In this document: positions 22,806 through 30,259 of the stretch, in pieces
Position numbering within the stretch: the first letter of the stretch is position 1
How the letters are laid out: every line of letters starts with the position of its first letter
NCBI GenBank assembly: GCA_020073385.1
Contig: JAIQFH010000055.1
Span: 1-44,943 of the forward strand
Reading direction: 5' to 3'
Length of the DNA: 44,943 nt
DNA from: Terriglobia bacterium
Lineage (GTDB): Bacteria > Acidobacteriota > Terriglobia > Terriglobales > Acidobacteriaceae
Notes under the pieces: model-generated
What the model was told of the DNA's origin: nothing
What the model saw: only the letters and a program-made list of their open reading frames with translations
Database searches by the model: none
Position numbers and translations under genes: made by a program

Positions 22806-22888
22806 CGCGCACCTCACGGGTAGAACGCAGCTACTCAATAAGATTGCAATCAAGGCATGGCGGATGCATGCGGAATATAATTCCCATG

Positions 22889-22940
22889 GAGCCCGGGGCT
22901 AACGCCCGTATTCCCAGCGAGCCGGGCCAGAAGCCCCGCC
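22889..22940. repeat. GCCCGGGGCTAACGCCC-type repeat
   Basis: CCCGGGGCTAACGCCCG (22890-22909) and GAGCCGGGCCAGAAGCCCC (22919-22938) belong to the GGGGCTAAAGCCCC family. They lie between two divergent genes. Confidence 0.45.
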
Positions 22941-23001
22941 GTTGCAGCGTACATACGAGCACGACTTGCTCGAAAATTCAAGCAACGGCGACAAAGACGC
23001 G

Positions 23002-23766
23002 ATGAAATCTGCTTTTCGGTTTGCCATGCTGGCGCTGGTGCTGATCGTGGTGGCCATGCTGTCGGGGCTTACGGCGATGCGGTTCGCCATTCATGGGCAG
23101 GAGGTGGCGGTGCCTCCCCTGGTAGGGCTGACGCCGACAGAGGCGGAGCGCGCCACTGCAGGGCTGGGACTCCAGATATCGATTGAGCGGCAGTATTACA
23201 GTCCGCAGATCCCCGAGGGGAGGATCATGTCGCAGCTTCCTCTACCCGGAACCAAGGTGCGGCGCGGCTGGCAGGTGCGCGTGGCGCAAAGTCTTGGTCC
23301 GACACGGGTTGCGGTTCCGGATGTGACGGGACAGAGTGAGCATGCGGCGGAGTTGAACATACGGCGTCGCGGGCTCGAGATCGCGTCCATGGGTGAGGTT
23401 GAGACGGCAGGGATCCCGGCGGATCAGGTGCTGGCGCAGAATCCGACGGCCAACGCCACGCAGTTGGTGGCACCGAAGATCAACCTCCTGGTGAGCAGCG
23501 GCGCCGAGCCGCAAGCGTACGTGATGCCGAGCTTCGTCGGCCAGCCGCTGGGAAGCGCGAGTCGCACGTTGCAGGATTCGGGATTCAGGTTAGGGAACGT
23601 GAGCGTGGCTTCGATTGTGGAGGTGCCTGCGGATCAAAGCGGCGCGGCCCAGACGGCACCCACGGCTCCTGTGCAGCCTTCGCCGGCAAGCATCATTGTG
23701 TCGCAGGCTCCAGCGGCAGGGTTGAAGATAACTGCCGGGTCGACAGTGAGTTTTGAGGTGCGGTGA
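23002..23766 (+). CDS. Membrane-anchored PASTA-domain protein
   Basis: A 254-residue protein from ATG at 23002; a TTG at 22942 would add a 20-residue cytosolic tail. One N-terminal membrane helix (FAMLALVLIVVAMLSGLTAM) anchors three PASTA domains: about 34-98 (VPPLVGLTPTEAERATAGLG), 104-170 (VPDVTGQSEHAAELNIRRRG) and 178-254 (MPSFVGQPLGSASRTLQDSG). Each ends with the usual G..V-V..G pattern. PASTA domains bind peptidoglycan or muropeptides and are found on Ser/Thr kinases and penicillin-binding proteins. This protein has no catalytic domain, so it may be an adaptor in cell-wall sensing. No cell-wall gene lies next to it. Confidence 0.88.
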   Translation: MKSAFRFAMLALVLIVVAMLSGLTAMRFAIHGQEVAVPPLVGLTPTEAERATAGLGLQISIERQYYSPQIPEGRIMSQLPLPGTKVRRGWQVRVAQSLGPTRVAVPDVTGQSEHAAELNIRRRGLEIASMGEVETAGIPADQVLAQNPTANATQLVAPKINLLVSSGAEPQAYVMPSFVGQPLGSASRTLQDSGFRLGNVSVASIVEVPADQSGAAQTAPTAPVQPSPASIIVSQAPAAGLKITAGSTVSFEVR

Positions 23767-23831
23767 AGCGGGGCTAAAGAGTGTGCGTGAGAACCGCATT
23801 TAAATCCGCGCTGTGGGACAAACGGGCAGGA

Positions 23832-24098
23832 TTTGCGCCCCGGAGGGGCGTGTGAGAATAGCCCGGCGCTTTTAGCGCCGGGTAAGAGTGGAACACTGAG
23901 CGCGCCCCGGAGTGACGCCTGAAAGCTCTCACGCACACACTAAAGCCCTCATCTTTAGATTTATATTTAGCCGCCTGACGCGGCCCCTAAAGGGCCGCTC
24001 TCCCACGGTCTCACCCCAAGTCCCCATCGCTTAGCAGGAAATGCCCGACATACTCGAGCTGCGCTCGAGGGACAGCCGGGGGGGGCTGTCCCCACATG
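23832..24098. repeat. Dispersed repeat cluster in a 355-base gene-free gap
   Basis: It contains GCGCCCCGGAGGGGCG (23838-23853), GCCCGGCGCTTTTAGCGCCGGG (18 bp inner palindrome, 23860-23882), GCGGCCCCTAAAGGGCCGC (23979-23997) and GGGACAGCC...GGCTGTCCCCACATG (24068-24098). No gene is seen from 23767 to 24121. Confidence 0.65.
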
Positions 24099-24121
24099 AT
24101 TCTTATTCCCTTCCTTCCCTC

Positions 24122-25114
24122 TCAGCGATTCACTAACGCCATCATGTGCTCGGGATAACGTTGGCCTGCGGCGGCGTTCTTGGGGAAGACTTCGTCGAGG
24201 CGGGCGAGGTCTTCTTGCGAGAGACCGATCTCGACGGCTGCGGCGTTTTCTTCCAGATATTTTCTTCGCTTGGTGCCGGGGATCGGCACGATGTCTTCGC
24301 CTTGCGCCAGCACCCACGCGAGGGCGAGTTGCGACGGCTTGCATCGTTTTTCTTTGGCGATCTCTTCGACCCTGCGCACCAGCTCTAAGTTTCTCTGGAA
24401 GTTCTCACCCTGAAAGCGCGGGGAATTGCGGCGGTAATCGTCGGGAGCGAGATCGTCGAACGTACGGAACTGGCCGGTGAGGAATCCGCGGCCGAGCGGG
24501 CTGTAGGCGACGAAGCCGATGCCGAGTTCGCGGCACGTGGCGAGGACTCCGTTCTCTTCGGGATCGCGGGTCCACAGCGAGTACTCGGTTTGCAATGCGG
24601 TGATGGGATGAACTTTCATAGCGCGGCGAAGAGTGTCTGGGCTGGCTTCGGAGAGACCGAGGTACCGGACCTTACCCTCTTTGACTAACTGCGCCATGGC
24701 GCCGACTGTGTCTTCAATTGGCGTGTCGGGGTCGACGCGGTGCTGGTAGTAGAGGTCGATGGTTTCGACGCCGAGGCGGCGCAGGCTGGCTTCGCAAGAT
24801 TGGCGTACGTAGTCGGGCTTGCCGCTGACGCCGCGCGCGTTGGGATTTTTGGGATCGCGGACGATGCCGAACTTCGTGGCGAGGATGACTTCGTCGCGGC
24901 GGCCTTTGATGGCGCGGCCGACTAGTTCTTCATTCTTGTGAGGGCCATAGACGTCGGCAGTGTCGAGGAAGAAGATTCCGAGGTCGAGTGCGCGATGAAT
25001 CGTGGCCATGGATTCGGCGTCGTCGAATCCGGAGTAGAACTCCGACATGCCCATGCAGCCGAGACCTTCGGCGGAAACTTCGAGACCAGCATGCCCTAGA
25101 AAGCGAGTTTTCAT
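24122..25114 (-). CDS. Aldo/keto reductase
   Basis: A 330-residue NADP(H)-dependent aldo/keto reductase of the AKR13/YajO-like type. The catalytic tetrad is Asp51 and Tyr56 (FLDTADVYGPHKNE), Lys81 (ILATKFG) and His125 (DLYYQHRVDPDTP). The TIM-barrel motifs GLGCMGMSEFY, LGLSEASPDTLRRA and ALQTEYSLWTRD are in place, as is the nucleotide site near PIPGTKRRKYLEENAAA. These enzymes reduce aldehydes and ketones; the physiological substrate cannot be read from the sequence. The gene stands between a repeat cluster and selD and starts at ATG. Confidence 0.95.
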   Translation of the reverse strand: MKTRFLGHAGLEVSAEGLGCMGMSEFYSGFDDAESMATIHRALDLGIFFLDTADVYGPHKNEELVGRAIKGRRDEVILATKFGIVRDPKNPNARGVSGKPDYVRQSCEASLRRLGVETIDLYYQHRVDPDTPIEDTVGAMAQLVKEGKVRYLGLSEASPDTLRRAMKVHPITALQTEYSLWTRDPEENGVLATCRELGIGFVAYSPLGRGFLTGQFRTFDDLAPDDYRRNSPRFQGENFQRNLELVRRVEEIAKEKRCKPSQLALAWVLAQGEDIVPIPGTKRRKYLEENAAAVEIGLSQEDLARLDEVFPKNAAAGQRYPEHMMALVNR

Positions 25115-25207
25115 GATGACTCCTTGGGGATGAAGTCGAGCGGGGATTCAGTTTAGTAGATGCGACCGTTTGAGGGGACGGTGCGGGGGAGAGTGCGCGA
25201 CAAATCA

Positions 25208-25238
25208 TTTACCACAGGGGGCACAGAGGGACACAGAG
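25208..25238. repeat. ACAGAGG-type dispersed repeat at the 3' end of selD
   Basis: TTTACCACAGGGGGCACAGA with GGGACACAGAG directly abuts the selD stop codon. Confidence 0.6.
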
Positions 25239-25239
25239 T

Positions 25240-26379
25240 TCAGCGGGCGACGTGGATGCGGGGCTTGGAGTCCGGGAGAATCTTGCCGATCTGAACGGCT
25301 GGGACTCCGGCTTGGTTTAAAGCTTGCGTTAAGGATTCACCGTCGGGAGTGCAGATTAACAGGCCTCCGGCGGTTTGCGGGTCATAAAGGATGGTGCGGA
25401 GGTCGTCAGGGACTTGCGCGTCGTATTCGACCAGGCATTCGGCGAAGTCGCGGTTGTTCTTCAGGCCTCCGGGGATGTGGGCGGCGTGGATGCAGTCGAG
25501 GGCACCGTCGAGGAGCGGGACTTTGCTGGCCGAGAGTGCGGCGGAGACGTTCGAGGCTAGTAGGATTTCGCGGAGGTGCCCGATCAGGCCGAAGCCGGTG
25601 ATGTCGGTCATGGCGTGGATTGTGAAGCCGGCGTCGGGCGTCAGGCGTCGGGCGTCAGGCTGTCGAGCTTCGCTAGACCGGACAGCCGAGGCGGCTGTCC
25701 CCACATTGCCTGTTGTGGCGTCGGCATTCGTGATTACGTCTGCGGCTTTCTTGTTCAGCGTCGTCATCGACTTAACTGCAGCGTCGATCCATCCCTGCTC
25801 GGCTTTGCCCTTCTTGATCGCGGTTGAGATCACGCCTGTGCCTAGGGCCTTCGTCAGGATTAGTTTGTCTCCCGGTTTTGCGCCGGCGTTCTGGTAGATC
25901 TTTTTCGGATGGATTACGCCGGTGACGGAGTAGCCGAACTTGGTTTCTTCGTCGCGGATGCTGTGGCCGCCGATCACTGTGCATCCGGCTTCGATCATTT
26001 TGGAAAGGCCACCGGCGAGGATGCGCTCGAGGATTTCCAGATCAGCTTTGTCGGGGAAACAGACCAGGGCCAACGCGGTGAGGGGACGGCCTCCCATGGC
26101 GTAGACATCCGAGAGGGCGTTGGTAGAGGCGATCTGGCCGAAAGTGTAAGGGTCGTCCACGATTGGGGTGAAGAAGTCTACGGTTTGCACGAGTGCCTGG
26201 TCGGGCGTGAGTTGATACACGCCGGCGTCGTCGGCGTGGTCGAAGCCGACTAGAACATTCGGGTCGTGTTGCCGGGCTAATTTCCCAAGCACTTTGTCCA
26301 GCGCCGCTGGACTCAGCTTGGACGCTCAACCGGCGGCTTTCACGGACTCCGTCAGGCGGAATGGCTTCACTTCGGGCAC
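25240..26379 (-). CDS. selD: Selenide, water dikinase SelD, selenocysteine-containing (UGA codon 18)
   Basis: The conserved SelD N-terminus (VPEVKPFRLTESVKAAG-U-ASKLSP) is encoded upstream of the usual open frame and is joined to it by an in-frame TGA at 26326-26328. Read as Sec, the product has 379 residues from GTG at 26379. The TGA falls exactly at the catalytic Cys/Sec of SelD (E. coli Cys17), and the essential Lys follows (Lys21, E. coli Lys20), while the second Cys (Cys19) is Ser. VGFDHADDAGVY, VDFFTPIVDDPYTFGQIAST, NALSDVYAMGGRP and MTDITGFGLIGHL are classic motifs. SelD makes selenophosphate from selenide and ATP for Sec and selenouridine synthesis. Residues near 210-240 are an in-frame dispersed repeat insert (25628-25711). 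A hairpin just after the TGA resembles a bacterial SECIS. Confidence 0.93.
25628..25711. repeat. Dispersed repeat translated in frame inside selD
   Basis: Two tandem copies of the 14-mer GGCGTCGGGCGTCA (25630-25657) are followed by GGACAGCC (25680-25687) / GGCTGTCC (25693-25700) with CCCACATT. It is the same palindrome family as at 24068-24098 and 36940-36962. It encodes about 28 extra residues (NVGTAASAVRSSEARQPDAR and following) between two conserved SelD blocks. Confidence 0.75.
26285..26321 (-). promoter_or_regulatory. Candidate bacterial SECIS hairpin for selD
   Basis: Immediately after the TGA (4 nt) CCAAGC pairs with GCTTGG, and inside it GTCCAGC pairs with GCTGGAC around a GGC loop; the internal loop is 3 by 5 nt. 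The apical loop starts with G about 20 nt after the TGA, within the 16-37 nt range described for bacterial SECIS elements. It would recruit SelB and tRNA-Sec. Confidence 0.6.
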
Positions 26380-26409
26380 GAGAGCATTCTACTCGGGCAG
26401 AGAAAAGCG

Positions 26410-26444
26410 TTCACCACAGGGGGCACAAGGGGCACAGGGGAAAG
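26410..26444. repeat. ACAGAGG-type dispersed repeat upstream of selD
   Basis: TTCACCACAGGGGGCACAAG with GGGCACAGGGGAAAG. Together with the copy at 25208-25238 it flanks the selD gene in direct orientation. Confidence 0.6.
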
Positions 26445-26449
26445 AACTG

Positions 26450-27208
26450 TTATGGCTGGCGGTGAAAGTCGAATGTCGTGGTGGTGCCTGCGTCTTTGTT
26501 CTCGAAGACGACGTGAAGGGTTTTGCCATCGGCCGCGACCGACAGGCGGGCAACGCTGACGATCTTGTCTTTGCGCTTGTGTGTGAGTTCCACCGTGCTC
26601 GGGTTTAAGAGTTTGGCAGCGACCAGGGTGTGGCCGGGGTCGTCCTCGACCGGATAGAACTTGCCATCAAATTTCGCGTCGAATTTCTCTCCTAGCGGAG
26701 TTTCGCCACTGAATCCTTGTGGCGTGCACTTATAGGTGATCAGCGATCCGTTATTGGAACGGTTGACCTGGTAGGCGTGCCAGGAGCCGGAAATCAGGTG
26801 AGCGTCCGGCGGAGCCTTTTCGATTCTATGCGCGAACGTTTCAGTTGTGACGGCCTGGGCTTCAGTCGTGTCTTTGATTTGCTGGGTCAGAGTTGATCCG
26901 TCGGGCGAAACTTGCGTGAGTTCGGTAAACATCGTCTTTCCCGCTTTCTTGGCGATGATTTGCACCGTACGCGTATCGACGACTCGAACGTTAAGGGTGT
27001 CCCAGTAGTCGCCGTCTGCAACTTTGTGATCGCGGCCGTCTGCATTGACTTCGACATCCGCCCAATCTGAGGAGTGGAAAACTCCCTGCGCCAGCAAATA
27101 CGCGATCGGCTTCTGCGGTATCGGAGGGTCGAGCACCCACGTTCCGTCAAAGGGACTCTGACCGAAGACGGCAGGAGCCAACAGCAGCAGAATGAGGAGC
27201 GTTTTCAT
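26450..27208 (-). CDS. Exported hypothetical protein, lipocalin-like beta-rich
   Basis: A 252-residue protein with signal peptide MKTLLILLLLAPAVFGQSPF. The mature part starts FDGTWVLDPPIPQKPIAYLL and is made of short beta strands throughout (KVADGDYWDTLNVRVVDTRT, TVELTHKRKDKIVSVARLSV, AADGKTLHVVFENKD). The GTW start and the TV.....G....S ... DG.TL pattern recall exported acidobacterial proteins with a lipocalin-like DGTWxLD opening. No catalytic motif was seen. It is followed by a membrane-anchored gene on the same strand but is probably separate. Confidence 0.65.
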   Translation of the reverse strand: MKTLLILLLLAPAVFGQSPFDGTWVLDPPIPQKPIAYLLAQGVFHSSDWADVEVNADGRDHKVADGDYWDTLNVRVVDTRTVQIIAKKAGKTMFTELTQVSPDGSTLTQQIKDTTEAQAVTTETFAHRIEKAPPDAHLISGSWHAYQVNRSNNGSLITYKCTPQGFSGETPLGEKFDAKFDGKFYPVEDDPGHTLVAAKLLNPSTVELTHKRKDKIVSVARLSVAADGKTLHVVFENKDAGTTTTFDFHRQP

Positions 27209-27260
27209 CGGAAGTTCGCCCTGGTGGACGTTATGATATCGCCGATCGCAGGTTGGATGC

Positions 27261-27764
27261 CTATTTCACGGTGACGTCCCTGATCTTGAGGTCGGGGTAT
27301 TGGTGGTTCCACTGGGCGGAGATGCTGTCGAAGGTTAGGCGGAAAGGTTCCGACTGGCCGGGGCCGAGCGGGGCCACATTGAGATCTACCGGTTCGTTGT
27401 AGGCTCCGTTGTTGCGGAAGAGACGCAGCGGCAGTTCTTCACGCTGGGCCAGTTGGCTCATGGAGTCGAGGAAATTTACCTGCACGATGACGCGGGTCAC
27501 GGTCTTGTTTCCGGTGTTCGTGATCGTGCCGTCGATGTAGCTCACCGTGGCTCCGATGAAATTCTCGGCGGCAGACATTTTGAAGTCGGAGAGCTTTAGT
27601 TGTGCGATGTATGGCGAGGGCGGCACGATTTTCTTCGGCGGCTCGCGCAGGAAGAAGGCCGCGGCGAGCGCGAGTCCGATGACAACCACGACGGCGATGA
27701 TGATGATCAGGCGGCTGTTGTCGCGCTCTTCGGCGACCGGGTTCTGCTGGCCGAGGCTTTCCAT
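27261..27764 (-). CDS. Membrane-anchored protein with DUF2393-like domain
   Basis: A 167-residue protein. A short cytosolic N-terminus (MESLGQQNPVAEERDNSR), one membrane helix (LIIIIAVVVVIGLALAAAFF) and an extracytoplasmic beta-sandwich (VSYIDGTITNTGNKTVTRVI, VQVNFLDSMSQLAQREELPL) fit the DUF2393/FxLYD type, where the motif GTI.N.G...V..V.V...F.D is typical. The C-terminus is PGQSEPFRLTFDSISAQWNH. Such domains are of unknown role, possibly in protein-protein contacts at the cell surface. The start is ATG at 27764. Confidence 0.78.
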   Translation of the reverse strand: MESLGQQNPVAEERDNSRLIIIIAVVVVIGLALAAAFFLREPPKKIVPPSPYIAQLKLSDFKMSAAENFIGATVSYIDGTITNTGNKTVTRVIVQVNFLDSMSQLAQREELPLRLFRNNGAYNEPVDLNVAPLGPGQSEPFRLTFDSISAQWNHQYPDLKIRDVTVK

Positions 27765-27834
27765 GGAGGAATTGTAGGACGTTGAGATTTGAATGTCGAT
27801 TTCGGGGATGCCCCCGAGCAGAAGGCGTGAGCCA

Positions 27835-27886
27835 CTAAAGAACCCTTCGACTTCGCTTAGGGCAGGCTAAGGGACACGAAGGAAAA
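27835..27886. repeat. CCTTCGACTTCGCTTAGGGCAGG repeat with ACACGAAGG tail
   Basis: It is related to CCTTCGACTGCGCTCAGGGC at 11926, 12780 and 36922. It is followed by GGGACACGAAGG, which is also seen near 38920-38935. Confidence 0.45.
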
Positions 27887-27926
27887 ATCTTCCAGGTACT
27901 CTGACGCATCCAATTCTCCGGAGGAT

Positions 27927-28412
27927 ATGATGGCCCAAGATTCGCACGCTTCCCTACGCCAACATCTGGTTGAACTGCTTACCGGAGGCCATGCCCACGC
28001 CACATTTGAAGATGCAATCAAGGGCTTGCCACTCAAACTCCATGGAACCAAGCCCGCGAATTTTCCGCACTCGGCGTGGATGATCCTCGAACACCTCCGC
28101 ATCGCACAGTGGGACATTCTGGAATTCAGCCGCAACGCGAAGCACGAATCGCCGAAATGGCCCGAAGGCTACTGGCCGAAAACCGATGCGCCGCCAACCG
28201 CGAGCGCGTGGACCAAGAGCGTCGAGCAATTCCAATCGGATCTGAAGGCGATGCAGGAGCTCGTCAAGAATCCGAAGACAGATCTTTTCGCAAAGATACC
28301 GTGGGGTGACGGCCAGACGATTTTGCGGGAAGCGCTGCTGGTGGCCGACCACAACGCGTACCACATTGCGCAGTTGGTGGATCTGCGGCGGCTGTTGGGA
28401 GCGTGGAAATAG
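27927..28412 (+). CDS. DinB-superfamily protein
   Basis: A 161-residue protein starting ATGATG behind GGAGGAT. It is a four-helix bundle of the DinB_2 type. The metal-binding His triad is His56 (in HSAWMILEHLRIAQW) and His142/His146 (VADHNAYHIAQLVDLRR). Family members are often bacillithiol- or mycothiol-dependent transferases or damage-inducible proteins of unknown substrate. The Trp-rich centre (KWPEGYWPKTDAPPTASAWT) is typical. It has no operon partner. Confidence 0.85.
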   Translation: MMAQDSHASLRQHLVELLTGGHAHATFEDAIKGLPLKLHGTKPANFPHSAWMILEHLRIAQWDILEFSRNAKHESPKWPEGYWPKTDAPPTASAWTKSVEQFQSDLKAMQELVKNPKTDLFAKIPWGDGQTILREALLVADHNAYHIAQLVDLRRLLGAWK

Positions 28413-28428
28413 TCGGATAGAAGGAGCC

Positions 28429-29112
28429 TCAGGCAGATCTGGCAATTTCGCGCTGCCCCGATAGCCTCCTGGTGTCGGTGTCTCCGTGGTGAGCGCGTTT
28501 GCGGAATACGACTCGCGCTCCTTCTCTCCAGCGCTCGTCAATCCCGACGAAGGCCCACTCAATCTCCGGCGAGACATAGCGCAAGATCACATCGGTCGCG
28601 GGATGGACATGCAATGCCGGAGCGACCAGGAAGAGAAGAGGCGAGTCCTCGGACAACACCCGACCGCCGAAATATCCAAACCTCAAAAACTCTCCCCGTC
28701 GGTGATGCCACTGCACTCGCGCCCAATAGTCCAGGCCCTGCAGCGGCAGGTGAATGTCCTCATCGGCCTTCAGTTCGACTACTGCCAGGCGTCCCTCACG
28801 CGTCAGCGTCAGCACATCGATCATTGCCCGATCCGCCGCGGAAAACGCAGGGACCTGCGAATATACTGACTCGGTTTCAAGCCGCTCGTCGATCACGCTG
28901 ACGTCGGCGCGCACCAGCGACTCCAGCCAGCGCTCGGGATGCATGCGAAACAACCGGTCGTGGCGTGGCCCGTAGGGATGCCGGGCATTCCGCAATGCGG
29001 TGAGCAACTGAACGAACAGCGGATAGTTGCGGTCTTCGAGAATTCGTTCCTCTGCCCCAACGCCAAACACGATTTCCTGTTTGGCGCGAAATGTGACGGC
29101 CTCGGCGCCCAT
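28429..29112 (-). CDS. PD-(D/E)XK-like nuclease domain protein (downstream part of a split locus)
   Basis: The frame is open to 29247; the first ATG outside the upstream gene is at 29112, giving 227 residues. The core AMIDVLTLTREGRLAVVELK fits a PD-(D/E)XK nuclease, with an Asp, then a VELK (E-x-K) strand, followed by DEDIHLPLQGLDYWARVQWH, a Q.LDYW helix common in NucS-like and restriction-type nucleases. A further conserved-looking segment (SSPAEIAFRWRGLEFARAR) is encoded upstream of the ATG, inside the overlap with the neighbour, and has no start codon of its own. This suggests that the two frames were once one protein of about 540 residues. The target is unknown. Confidence 0.65.
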   Translation of the reverse strand: MGAEAVTFRAKQEIVFGVGAEERILEDRNYPLFVQLLTALRNARHPYGPRHDRLFRMHPERWLESLVRADVSVIDERLETESVYSQVPAFSAADRAMIDVLTLTREGRLAVVELKADEDIHLPLQGLDYWARVQWHHRRGEFLRFGYFGGRVLSEDSPLLFLVAPALHVHPATDVILRYVSPEIEWAFVGIDERWREGARVVFRKRAHHGDTDTRRLSGQREIARSA

Positions 29113-29155
29113 GCGAGCCCGGGCAAACTCCAGGCCGCGCCAGCGGAATGCGATC

Positions 29156-30001
29156 TCAGCGGGAGAGGACAGCCACTTCGCAATTCTGCAGGATCGTCTG
29201 AATGCGCGTGATGGATTCGTCGAATCTCTCGAGCGCCATGGTTTCATTCGTGGTATGCACCAGCCGTGTCGCGATGTTGCCGCGATCGGTGCAGTCCATC
29301 TCGATCACCGAATCGTGGCGCTCGTCAAATTCGAAGAGCCGCCACTTGGCTGCGGCCCGATTCAGGTTCGCCATGCGCTCGCGGACCAATGACGAGGAAC
29401 CCGCGGGAACAAAAAGAACGAGCCCCTCGACGAGGAACTTTCCTGCGGAAGATTCGCGGCTCACATCGAGCCACAAAATCCCGAAGGTCAAAGCCGCATC
29501 GATGGAACTCTGCGTCTCGGACGCATTCACGCCCAAAAGTGCGAAGGCTGTCTGACCTTGCCGCAGCAAGCCGCGCGCATAAATTGGGCCGAAGGATTTC
29601 TCCAGATCGACTCGAGTGGTGAGGTGGGAGATCGCGAATCCGGGAAAATGTCTTTCGAGCGCCCGTTTCAGCCTCGCCTCATACGCTACCCGCGCCGCCC
29701 GCTTCGCCGTAGGAGAGCGCCGGTCGCGCTCACGGCAGATCTCTATCTTCGTGGGCTGCGCCTGACCGAGGCGCTGCACGGCCAGGCGCAATGTGCCGCT
29801 TTTCACCTCGGCATCGAGCACCCGCCGCACAGTATTCCGCTCCGCCGACCACAGATGCAGCAGGCACTTGTTGTGCTCGCCAGATATGGAGTACTTGGCT
29901 TGTGCCAGATCGAACATCACCGCGCCATCTTCGATCACGACGGCGCCTGCGGCCTCGCCCAGGAATTCATCCAGCGTGTGAGTAAGCGCATCTGCATTCA
30001 T
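29156..30001 (-). CDS. Conserved hypothetical protein, upstream partner of the nuclease-like frame
   Basis: A 281-residue protein from ATG at 30001 (MNADALTHTLDEFLGEAAGA). The frame is open further, but that part is noncoding in character. It contains AVMFDLAQAKYSISGEHNKC and LLHLWSAERNTVRRVLDAEV, then a long basic stretch (RERDRRSPTAKRAARVAYEA, RLKRALERHFPGF) and a regular alpha/beta region ending with CEVAVLSR. The end runs directly into the other frame, where the sense continues as PAEIAFRWRG. Frame switching at TCTCCCGCTGA would fuse the two proteins. No named family was recognised; the coupling to a PD-(D/E)XK domain suggests a nucleic-acid role. Confidence 0.65.
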   Translation of the reverse strand: MNADALTHTLDEFLGEAAGAVVIEDGAVMFDLAQAKYSISGEHNKCLLHLWSAERNTVRRVLDAEVKSGTLRLAVQRLGQAQPTKIEICRERDRRSPTAKRAARVAYEARLKRALERHFPGFAISHLTTRVDLEKSFGPIYARGLLRQGQTAFALLGVNASETQSSIDAALTFGILWLDVSRESSAGKFLVEGLVLFVPAGSSSLVRERMANLNRAAAKWRLFEFDERHDSVIEMDCTDRGNIATRLVHTTNETMALERFDESITRIQTILQNCEVAVLSR

Positions 30002-30259
30002 GCCGCAATTGTGCGGAATCGGCGCGGTCAAAGTCTGTGACGAATGAACATTGGCATGTGGAAATCTTTTGGAGGGACGGAACCCAAGTTCAGGCCGCCG
30101 AGACCCGGACAATCCTGGAGAGGATTTTTGCCAATCTGCACGACAGGGAACGAGGTTACCTGCGTACCGTCTCAACTCCCGTCTCGTCTCCCCCATGTGG
30201 GATAATGGAGCATCGGAGCAAGCCCGAGTCCGCACGATACTCGCCGGCATCTAAACAAC

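Noticed and set aside
26042..26292. GTG at 26292 as the true selD start
   Set aside because: It would remove the conserved SelD N-terminus including the catalytic residue and Lys; the upstream codons match SelD closely through the TGA.
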